Assembly (NCBI GenBank): GCA_944372275.1
Contig: CALVYO010000012.1
Location: 1 to 19,764, forward strand
Direction of reading: 5' to 3'
DNA: 19,764 nt
DNA from: an uncultured Bacilli bacterium
GTDB lineage: Bacteria; Bacillota_I; Bacilli_A; RF39; UBA660
Shown here: positions 1-5,602 of the stretch, piece after piece
Layout: every line of letters starts with the position of its first letter
Position numbering within the stretch: position 1 is the first letter of the stretch
Made by a program: the position numbers and the translations under genes
Notes under the pieces: generated by a model
Told to the model about the DNA's origin: nothing
The model's input: the letters and a program-made list of their open reading frames with translations, nothing else
Databases searched by the model: none

Positions 1-1001
1 TTTTTATTATCTTTTTTTAATCCATAATGAATTCTTACTTTATCCTCAATTTCATCACATAATTGTTTATTTTTCTTCAACATTTCTTTAACATTTTCTT
101 TACCTTGGCCAATTTTTTCACCATTGTATGAATACCAAGCACCACTTTTTTCAATTATATTTGCTTCACTAGCTAAATCGACTAATTCTCCTTCATGAGA
201 AACGCCTTCACCATACATTATATCAACAGTACATGATTTAAAAGGTGGAGCCATTTTATTTTTAACAACTTTAATCGTTGTTTTATTACCAACAATATCA
301 GTGCCTAGTTTTAATTGTTCTGCTCTTCTTATTTCTAGTCTAATTGAAGAATAAAATTTTAAAGCCCTTCCACCTGGTGTTACTTCAGGATTACCAAACA
401 TTACTCCTACTTTTTCTCTTAATTGATTAATAAATATAGCAATAGTATTTGTTTTATTTATTACACCTGCTAATTTACGTAATGCTTGACTCATTAATCT
501 TGCTTGTAATCCAACATGAGAATCTCCCATTTCACCTTCTATTTCGGCTTGTGGGACTAATGCAGCAACAGAATCAATTACGATTACACTAATAGCACCA
601 CTTCTTACTAAAGCTTCACATATTTCTAGGGCTTGTTCGCCATTGTCAGGTTGTGACAATAACAATTCATCTATATTAACTCCTAATTTTTGGGCATACT
701 GTGGATCTAATGAATTTTCTGCATCAATAAATGCAACTCTTCCACCTAATTTTTGTGCTTCGGCTATAGCATGTAATGCAAAAGTAGTTTTACCACTTGA
801 TTCTGGTCCATATATTTCAATTATTCTTCCTTTAGGATATCCGCCAATTCCTAATATCATATCTAAGGCTATTGAACCACTTGGGATAACATCAATTTGT
901 CTAACTTCATTCGATCCTAATTTCATAACAGATCCTTTACCAAATTGTTTTTCAATATCTTGTAAAACTTGATCTAATGTTTTATCATTACTTTTTGTCA
1001 T
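1..1001 (-). CDS. recA: RecA recombinase (3' end cut by window edge)
   Basis: RecA forms ATP-dependent filaments on single-stranded DNA, performs strand exchange in recombinational repair, and triggers LexA self-cleavage. About 333 codons are open from the ATG at 999-1001 to the left edge with no stop, so the C-terminal tail is missing; the family is usually about 340-350 residues. I read this frame by hand from the complement strand. The Walker A motif GPESSGKTT is at residues 65-73. The family segments [28 protein letters not shown] and [15 protein letters not shown] all follow. The start is set by AGGAGG at 1006-1011, five bases before the ATG, and by a consensus promoter further upstream. 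It lies downstream of pgsA as in Bacillus, but with a stalk-domain gene between. Identity is certain. Confidence 0.98.
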   Translation of the reverse strand, partial: MTKSNDKTLDQVLQDIEKQFGKGSVMKLGSNEVRQIDVIPSGSIALDMILGIGGYPKGRIIEIYGPESSGKTTFALHAIAEAQKLGGRVAFIDAENSLDPQYAQKLGVNIDELLLSQPDNGEQALEICEALVRSGAISVIVIDSVAALVPQAEIEGEMGDSHVGLQARLMSQALRKLAGVINKTNTIAIFINQLREKVGVMFGNPEVTPGGRALKFYSSIRLEIRRAEQLKLGTDIVGNKTTIKVVKNKMAPPFKSCTVDIMYGEGVSHEGELVDLASEANIIEKSGAWYSYNGEKIGQGKENVKEMLKKNKQLCDEIEDKVRIHYGLKKDNK

Positions 1002-1033
1002 AATTCCTCCTAATTTTAACTCCTACAATATCA

Positions 1034-1062
1034 ATTATAAACTAAAAATAATTACTTGTCAA
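1034..1062 (-). promoter_or_regulatory. Sigma-A promoter of recA
   Basis: On the minus strand a perfect -35 TTGACA (1057-1062) and a perfect -10 TATAAT (1034-1039) are separated by exactly 17 bases. Transcription would start near 1027 and leave a leader of roughly 25 nt before the recA ATG. A degenerate SOS-box-like dyad lies just upstream at 1071-1084. Confidence 0.9.
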
Positions 1063-1070
1063 TATAAATA

Positions 1071-1084
1071 CGAAATTTTGTTTG
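1071..1084. promoter_or_regulatory. Possible LexA (SOS) box upstream of recA promoter
   Basis: The plus-strand 14-mer CGAAATTTTGTTTG resembles the Gram-positive SOS box CGAACnnnnGTTCG, with half-sites CGAAA and GTTTG. It matches most of the outer half-site positions but has no C at position 5. It lies about nine bases upstream of the recA -35 element. In such AT-rich DNA a degenerate match can occur by chance, so this is a candidate only. Confidence 0.3.
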
Positions 1085-1097
1085 TATAAAATTTTAA

Positions 1098-1130
1098 AAA
1101 AAACAAAATAGTTTAACTATCTTGTTTTTT
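1098..1130 (-). terminator. Rho-independent terminator of the stalk-domain gene
   Basis: A hairpin with inner stem ATAG/CTAT, one A-C mismatch and an outer AACAAAAAA/TTGTTTTTT stem ends, on the minus strand, in a run of about eight T. The TAG stop codon of the stalk-domain gene (1117-1119) lies inside the hairpin, so termination signal and coding end overlap. Confidence 0.7.
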
Positions 1131-2973
1131 GGTAATCATCTTCATCAATATATACCTTATTACCATTATCATCAAAATAATATGGCTTATTTGTTATATT
1201 ATTTCCGAAATCAATTTCATCTTCTGGAACTGATATTTCATTTCCATTATCATCAATATAATAATAATCATCATTAGGTACTTTGTAAGTAAATTGATTT
1301 CTATTTATAGTTACACCATTAAGACTTTCATTCCAATTTATTTCAGCATTAAACAAATTAGAAATTGCACGAACTGGTAAATATGTTGTTCCATTAAAGA
1401 CATATGTTTCAACTACATTACCATTTACATCTGTAGGAGTAAATAAATTACCATTATAGAATATTTTCATACCTTTATTTCCAACTAAAGTTTTATTAAT
1501 TAAAGTTTTATATGGTTGTCTATTAGTTGTAGGTATCTCTGGATAAATAGTCATATATACTTTATTACCATTTTCATCAATGTAATAAGTTTCTTCATTT
1601 TCTTTACTAGTCATATAAACATTACCATTTTTCCATTCGATATCAGTATTAAATACATTAGAAATTGCTCTTGCTGGTAAATATGTTGTTCCATTATAAA
1701 CAAATGGTTCTACCATATTACCATTTACATCAGTAGGTATATATAGTTTACCATCAATATATATATTAACTCCAGTATATGCATTTATTTGTGTATTTGC
1801 AAGAGTACTAACAGCAGATTGTAAATCTGAAGTTTTTATATATCCCTTATCAATTATAGGAACTATTTTACTTCCTAACTGATAATAAACAAATCCACTT
1901 TCTTCACTAATTCTAATTGGTGTATTATTAGCATTATATTTAACATATTCTGAATAATTCATAGTGTTTTTATCATAAACTTTAGATGCTAATAATGTTT
2001 GTTTATAATTTAAATATTTATTGATAGATTCTTTTAATTCAGGATAAGCTTGATACTTAGTATTAATGGTTTGACTAATTAAATTAGTGTCACCATAAAG
2101 TGATACATATATATCTTCTTTATCTTGACCACTAGTTCTAATATAATTACCTTTGTCTAAAGACTTTTCTAATTTAGAATAAAATATATCAATATCCCCT
2201 ATAATTTGATTGTATAATTTTAAATTACTCTCGACAATAATTTTAGTCTCATAATATAATTTAAAACTTGGGTTGTTTCCATTATAGACAACATCAATTT
2301 GTGGAATATTTACTAAAGTATTTCCTGTTACTAATTTAGAATCATCTATTGATATAATTTTTGAATCAACGATACTATTATTTTTAATCTCATAAATTCC
2401 TATGTTTACTAATCCATTTGATATTGAATTAGCAAACACACATTGTTTATTTTTTGAAAAATCTTCTAAGTCATCCAATGAAATTCCTGTAACATTATTA
2501 AATGTTAATTTACATTCATTTATTTTTGTTTCTAAATATTTTTCTATAATTTTACATTGTGTATTTGTCATATCATCAAAATCTACTTTGGCATTATCAG
2601 TTATTTTTGTCATAGTAGCAACAAATCTTGCTAAACTGTTTTCTTTACTCTTTGTATGAGCAATAGATATTCCACCATTTGCCATGACATTATAAAATTC
2701 AGTAACATTTGTATCAATTTGCTTAATTATTTTATTTACTTCTTCAGCATCTTTATCACTAATGTATGAAGATTCATAGTTACTTTCTTTAAAATGTTCA
2801 TCATCAGAAGTTATACTAATTGTTGAAAATTCAATATTAGCAGCCTCTGCTTTAGGTGTTCCAGCCCCAACTATAAAAGTAGTTGCTAAAACAAATGGTA
2901 AAGTTCTTTGTAAAACTAATTTTTTTGCATCCTTCAAAGTTTGTTTAATTTTTTCAATATTAATATTATTCAT
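1117..2973 (-). CDS. Secreted protein with two copper-amine-oxidase-N (stalk) domains
   Basis: A 618-aa exported protein of unknown function. The N-terminus has a basic, unusually long n-region, a hydrophobic core at about residues 25-39 and a likely signal peptidase site after AEA (about residue 44). Residues 45-395 are a large region I do not recognise. Two related stalk domains (the family called copper amine oxidase N-terminal domain) lie at about 400-455 and 500-557. They share PTDVNGN, NGTTYLP and RAISN motifs. Three short YY[IF]D[ED]NGN motifs follow the first domain, the second domain and near the C-terminus. The start is supported by AAAGGGGG just before the ATG and by its own strong promoter. 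There is no LPXTG motif or C-terminal membrane anchor. In Firmicutes such domains occur in cell-surface proteins; binding to wall or matrix is inference. It sits between pgsA and recA, where cinA lies in Bacillus. Confidence 0.85.
   Translation of the reverse strand: MNNINIEKIKQTLKDAKKLVLQRTLPFVLATTFIVGAGTPKAEAANIEFSTISITSDDEHFKESNYESSYISDKDAEEVNKIIKQIDTNVTEFYNVMANGGISIAHTKSKENSLARFVATMTKITDNAKVDFDDMTNTQCKIIEKYLETKINECKLTFNNVTGISLDDLEDFSKNKQCVFANSISNGLVNIGIYEIKNNSIVDSKIISIDDSKLVTGNTLVNIPQIDVVYNGNNPSFKLYYETKIIVESNLKLYNQIIGDIDIFYSKLEKSLDKGNYIRTSGQDKEDIYVSLYGDTNLISQTINTKYQAYPELKESINKYLNYKQTLLASKVYDKNTMNYSEYVKYNANNTPIRISEESGFVYYQLGSKIVPIIDKGYIKTSDLQSAVSTLANTQINAYTGVNIYIDGKLYIPTDVNGNMVEPFVYNGTTYLPARAISNVFNTDIEWKNGNVYMTSKENEETYYIDENGNKVYMTIYPEIPTTNRQPYKTLINKTLVGNKGMKIFYNGNLFTPTDVNGNVVETYVFNGTTYLPVRAISNLFNAEINWNESLNGVTINRNQFTYKVPNDDYYYIDDNGNEISVPEDEIDFGNNITNKPYYFDDNGNKVYIDEDDYQKTR
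1305..1770 (-). repeat. Tandem duplicated stalk-domain coding units
   Basis: Two diverged copies of an approximately 165-base unit lie about 300 bases apart (roughly 1305-1470 and 1610-1770). The blocks around 1390-1440 and 1690-1740 are visibly alike at DNA level, both encoding NGTTYLP and PTDVNGN. This is an intragenic domain duplication, not a mobile element. Confidence 0.7.
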
Positions 2974-3005
2974 AATTTTTCCCCCTTTAATAATATTTGG
3001 CTGTT

Positions 3006-3034
3006 ATAATACCATTAAATCACGATTTTGTCAA
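3006..3034 (-). promoter_or_regulatory. Extended -10 sigma-A promoter of the stalk-domain gene
   Basis: The minus strand has a perfect TTGACA -35 (3029-3034), a 17-base spacer and a TATTAT -10 (3006-3011) preceded by TGG, which is an extended -10. The -35 element lies two bases beyond the pgsA stop codon. The predicted leader is about 25 nt and contains AAAGGGGG. This is among the best promoters in the window, so the gene is probably well expressed independently of pgsA. Confidence 0.85.
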
Positions 3035-3035
3035 A

Positions 3036-3626
3036 TTAACGTATTATTATATCTTTATTAATTTGGTAATATTGTAATCCTGAATATACACTTAAAACCG
3101 TAGCAATTATCAACAAGACATCGGATACTTTAATATTAATTAATTCAAAAGGTAAATTATTGAATAAAGTTAAGATAATACCTAACATTAAAACAATAGT
3201 TTTTATTTTACCTGATTTAATAGCAGCAACAACTTCTTTTTTACTACCAACAATCATTTTAATTATATCAACTGCCGTATCACGTGCGACAACAATAACA
3301 GGTATAATTGGATGAATTAATCCCTGACTCGCTAAAATAATCAATACAGAATTGACTAAAAACTTATCTGCTATAGCATCTAACATTTTTCCTAAATCGG
3401 TAATTAAATTATATTTTCTAGCAATACGACCATCTAAAAAATCTGTAATTGCTGCTAATATAAATAATCCCCCAGCAATAAAATACTTTATATCAACAAC
3501 TATTAATTCATTAATAAATAATTTAGTTGCTGTTAAGCCTACTGCATCAAAAGGAAATAATAAAATTATTATTATTAATATTGTTAAAAAAATTCTTAAA
3601 GTTGTTATTTTATTTGGTAAGTTCAT
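3036..3626 (-). CDS. pgsA: CDP-diacylglycerol--glycerol-3-phosphate 3-phosphatidyltransferase
   Basis: This membrane enzyme makes phosphatidylglycerol phosphate from CDP-diacylglycerol and glycerol-3-phosphate, the committed step to phosphatidylglycerol and cardiolipin. With the start chosen here it is 196 aa, normal for PgsA. The CDP-alcohol phosphatidyltransferase signature is complete: D62, D65, G66, A69, R70, G79, D83 and D87. Hydrophobic segments precede and follow it. I prefer the ATG at 3624-3626 over one four codons upstream. GGAGG sits just before the inner ATG, whereas the outer ATG overlaps that ribosome site, and the protein then begins MNLPNKITTLR, the typical PgsA opening. It overlaps the upstream rodZ-like gene by 17 nt, suggesting translational coupling. 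No terminator is visible after it. Confidence 0.95.
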   Translation of the reverse strand: MNLPNKITTLRIFLTILIIIILLFPFDAVGLTATKLFINELIVVDIKYFIAGGLFILAAITDFLDGRIARKYNLITDLGKMLDAIADKFLVNSVLIILASQGLIHPIIPVIVVARDTAVDIIKMIVGSKKEVVAAIKSGKIKTIVLMLGIILTLFNNLPFELINIKVSDVLLIIATVLSVYSGLQYYQINKDIIIR

Positions 3627-4080
3627 AAATACCTCCATAAACTAAATTATCTTCATCTTTATCTTCATGAAGAATTGTATATAATAAAACACCTATAGTT
3701 ATTAACAATACAACAATTGCAATATAAATAAAATTTTGATAAATTTTTTCTCTTTTATGTTCTACTGTATATGGCGATTTAATCTTATTGTCTTCTTTAA
3801 TTTTACTTTCTTTTTTTATATCTTCTAAAGATAATTTTGAAGTATAATCAAATAAATATTCATTAAAATCATCAACTAATTCTTCTTTATTTAATCCTAA
3901 ATATTTAGCATAATCTCTAATAAAATATTTCAAATTAAAAACATCTTGAAATTTTTCAACATTGCCGTTTTCGATATCATTAATTTTCAAAGCATCTATT
4001 TTTAAATCCTCAGCAGCTTCTTCTACTGAAACGCCGATACTTTCACGGGCTTCTTTTAATTTTTCACCTATTTCTTTCAT
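3610..4080 (-). CDS. rodZ: Short RodZ/YmfM-like HTH membrane protein
   Basis: A 156-aa protein related to RodZ (YmfM), the membrane protein that links the MreB cytoskeleton to the cell elongation machinery. Residues 2-60 form an XRE/Cro-type helix-turn-helix of the RodZ kind, containing GEKLKEARES and DIENGN. A charged linker follows, then one membrane helix at about 117-137 and only about 19 residues outside. The usual extracytoplasmic region is absent, so the protein is much shorter than Bacillus YmfM. The start at 4080 is supported by GAGGTGG just upstream. An in-frame start at 4122 is rejected because it lies inside the RNase P RNA. The order rodZ-pgsA matches ymfM-pgsA in Bacillus. No own promoter is visible, so expression probably depends on readthrough from rnpB. 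Confidence 0.88.
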   Translation of the reverse strand: MKEIGEKLKEARESIGVSVEEAAEDLKIDALKINDIENGNVEKFQDVFNLKYFIRDYAKYLGLNKEELVDDFNEYLFDYTSKLSLEDIKKESKIKEDNKIKSPYTVEHKREKIYQNFIYIAIVVLLITIGVLLYTILHEDKDEDNLVYGGIYELTK

Positions 4081-4106
4081 TATCCACCTCATAAAATAAA
4101 AAAAAT

Positions 4107-4440
4107 AATACTTATAAGCCATGTTCTGTACTCTTTATAAGAGCGACAAACATCTATCTACCATTACTGGTTCTAAAGTAAGTTTGATTCCCTACTTTAA
4201 ACTCCCCTACCATAATTTGGGTTTCTTGCTTGTGGGGTTTACCGCGTTTCATTCTTCTATTACTAGAAGCATCGTTTCTGTGGCACTTTATGTCTAATCT
4301 AATCCTTATAGGACTATTTCGACGCCGTTAGGAAGACCTACCATAGGTTATTTTTTCCCTATGCACAATCACTACTACCATCTCAGGATAGTGCAAGCAT
4401 GGACTTTCCTCTACATCAAATGCAGCGTTTGTCAAGTATT
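4107..4440 (-). ncRNA. rnpB: RNase P RNA, type B (Bacillus type)
   Basis: This is the catalytic RNA that removes 5' leaders from precursor tRNAs. The minus strand has the 5' conserved block GAGGAAAGTCCATGCT (complement at about 4396-4411) and the 3' block ACAGAACATGGCTTA (complement at about 4115-4129). Between them are AACGCGGTAAACCCC and GAGATGGTAGTAG, then AAACCCAAATTATGGTAGGGG and GTAGATAGATG. These follow the B. subtilis RNA in the same order. The ends are set by the P1 helix: AATACTT (4434-4440) pairs perfectly with AAGTATT (4107-4113), followed by a run of T. At about 334 nt it is shorter than the roughly 400 nt of B. subtilis, with reduced P12 and other peripheral stems. Its 5' end touches the gpsB stop codon. 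The next gene starts about 27 nt past its 3' end. Confidence 0.97.
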
Positions 4441-4768
4441 ATTCTTTTCCATATATAATTTTTTCTAAATTAGATAGTCGTCTTAAAACATCGACACTGT
4501 TAGTTCCAGAATCACTATCAGCATTTTCTTTTAATATATCTAATTTCATCTTTAAACTTCTAATTTCTTGTTTTAATTTCATATTGTCATTTGTTAAATC
4601 TCTTACTTCATTAGCCAACTCTTTATTAATTGCGATAAATTCTTCATAATCACGCATAACTACATCTAAAAATTTATCAACTTCTTGAGGACGATACCCC
4701 CTTGTATCCAACTTAAATTCTTTTTCAAAAATATCTTTAACCGTCAACATTATTCGATCTTGATACAT
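4439..4768 (-). CDS. gpsB: Cell division/wall synthesis regulator GpsB
   Basis: GpsB is a small DivIVA-like coiled-coil protein that docks class A penicillin-binding proteins and other division factors at the inner membrane face. The 109-aa product opens in register with B. subtilis GpsB: LTVKDIFEKEFK, then RGYRPQEVDKFLD, the DivIVA-family N-terminal fold. A coiled coil covers about residues 35-80. The C-terminal VLRRLSNLEK helix is characteristic of GpsB and distinguishes it from DivIVA. The start at 4768 has GGGTGAT upstream and a consensus promoter. The stop codon overlaps the first base pairs of rnpB, as gpsB and rnpB are also neighbours in Bacillus. Its likely partner, the ponA product, is encoded about 0.8 kb away on the other strand. 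Confidence 0.95.
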   Translation of the reverse strand: MYQDRIMLTVKDIFEKEFKLDTRGYRPQEVDKFLDVVMRDYEEFIAINKELANEVRDLTNDNMKLKQEIRSLKMKLDILKENADSDSGTNSVDVLRRLSNLEKIIYGKE

Positions 4769-4786
4769 CTAATATCACCCAAGTTA

Positions 4787-4816
4787 ATTATATAACAAAA
4801 AAGGACATCTTGTCAA
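4787..4816 (-). promoter_or_regulatory. Sigma-A promoter of gpsB-rnpB
   Basis: The minus strand has a perfect TTGACA (4811-4816), an 18-base spacer and a perfect TATAAT (4787-4792). The start point would be near 4780, giving a very short leader that contains GGGTGAT. No comparably good promoter is visible at the end of gpsB, so the RNase P RNA may be made by processing of this transcript. Confidence 0.85.
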
Positions 4817-4821
4817 CCAAA

Positions 4822-4911
4822 TTATCTTCTTATATTTTTAAAATAAGTGGCTAATTTGATATACTTAATGTCCTCGATCATTCCGTTAAAAACTTCTTCA
4901 ATATGGTCCAT
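4822..4911 (-). CDS. Putative 29-aa small protein upstream of gpsB
   Basis: A 29-codon ORF begins at ATG 4909-4911 and ends at TAA 4822-4824. It starts MDHIEEVFNGMIEDIKYIKL and ends KNIRR. AGGTGAT lies three bases before the ATG, as good a ribosome site as those of the surrounding genes. The peptide would be an acidic, amphipathic helix with a basic tail and no membrane segment. I do not recognise the family. The stop falls six bases before the gpsB -35 element, and a possible promoter lies upstream at 4950-4978, so the ORF occupies an otherwise unexplained 260-base divergent gap exactly. Function unknown; the evidence is the ribosome site and placement only. Confidence 0.5.
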   Translation of the reverse strand: MDHIEEVFNGMIEDIKYIKLATYFKNIRR

Positions 4912-4949
4912 TTTATCACCTATTTTTATTAAAACATATTAGTGTAAAC

Positions 4950-4978
4950 ATTGCATTAAATTCGACAAAACATGTCAA
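4950..4978 (-). promoter_or_regulatory. Possible promoter for the 29-aa ORF
   Basis: On the minus strand TTGACA (4973-4978) is followed after 17 bases by TGCAAT (4950-4955), a four-of-six match to the -10 consensus. The -35 lies within the inverted repeat at 4961-4979. It diverges from the recU promoter, with less than 10 bases between the two -35 regions. Confidence 0.4.
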
Positions 4979-4979
4979 A
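4961..4979. promoter_or_regulatory. Inverted repeat between divergent promoters, possible operator
   Basis: TTCGACA and TGTCAAA are imperfect inverted copies (one mismatch) around five bases. The repeat overlaps the -35 of the leftward promoter and lies immediately upstream of the recU promoter, where a shared operator could sit. Such a dyad may be chance in this AT-rich gap. Confidence 0.3.
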
Positions 4980-4984
4980 ATAAG

Positions 4985-5013
4985 TTTAATTTATTTAAGA
5001 TATATAGTATAAT
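4985..5013 (+). promoter_or_regulatory. Promoter of recU-ponA
   Basis: A perfect TATAAT (5008-5013) is preceded 17 bases upstream by TTTAAT (4985-4990), a weak -35. Transcription would begin near 5020, just ahead of the GGTGAGAT ribosome site of recU, giving a leader of only about 10 nt. Confidence 0.6.
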
Positions 5014-5029
5014 ATTATTGGTGAGATAG

Positions 5030-5602
5030 ATGAATTATCCTAATGGTATTAAAAAAAATTATAAGATTAGTACTAGCAATCGTGGTATGAATTTAGAAGA
5101 GGATATTAATGAATCTAACTTATACTATCGTAACAATGATATTGCTATTATTTATAAAAAACCAACACCAATTACTATCAATAAAGTCGATTATAAAAGT
5201 AGAACCGATGCCGTTATAACAGAGGCTCATTTTATTATTCCTTCGACGACTGATTATAACGGAATATATAAAGGTAAATATATCGATTTTGAAGCTAAAG
5301 AAACTAGGAAAAATTATTTTCCTTTAGCAAATATTCATAAGCATCAAATCGAGCATTTGAAAAAAATTAGAAAATGTGGTGGTATTGGATTTATTATTGT
5401 TAGATTTACTTTAAAAAATGAAACATATTTGTTAGAAATTGACAAATTAAGTAATTTTTTAGATAATAGTAATAGGAAGTCTATTCCTAAAGAATATTTT
5501 GAACAAAACGGATATTTAATTAAACAAGGATATCGACCTTGTTTAGATTACTTAAAAATAATTAAGGAGAGATATAATGAAGAAATTTTGGAAAAAAAAT
5601 AA
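5030..5602 (+). CDS. recU: Holliday junction resolvase RecU
   Basis: RecU is the Gram-positive enzyme that cleaves four-way junctions during recombination and chromosome segregation, and it modulates RecA. The 190-aa protein starts MNYPNG, as RecU proteins do, followed by NRGMNLEEDIN, KKPTPI, PSTTDYNG and YIDFEAKET. D75, E88 and K90 have the same spacing as the metal-binding catalytic residues D88, E101 and K103 of B. subtilis RecU. The C-terminal RecU pattern IHKHQIEHL...GGIGFIIVRF is present. GGTGAGAT precedes the ATG. The last 26 bases overlap ponA, and the recU-ponA pairing is the classical Firmicute arrangement. It is one of only two plus-strand genes in the window. Confidence 0.97.
   Translation: MNYPNGIKKNYKISTSNRGMNLEEDINESNLYYRNNDIAIIYKKPTPITINKVDYKSRTDAVITEAHFIIPSTTDYNGIYKGKYIDFEAKETRKNYFPLANIHKHQIEHLKKIRKCGGIGFIIVRFTLKNETYLLEIDKLSNFLDNSNRKSIPKEYFEQNGYLIKQGYRPCLDYLKIIKERYNEEILEKK

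Noticed and set aside
643..972. 109-codon plus-strand ORF opposite recA
   Set aside because: It lies wholly on the complement of an unmistakable recA, has no ribosome site and no recognisable protein features; a shadow frame.
4081..4122. Longer N-terminus for the rodZ-like protein starting at 4122
   Set aside because: Those codons lie in the 3' end and P1 helix of the RNase P RNA; the ribosome site GAGGTGG points to the start at 4080.
4428..4435. TTGACA inside the 5' end of rnpB as a promoter
   Set aside because: No -10-like hexamer follows at a suitable distance, and the sequence belongs to conserved RNA structure.
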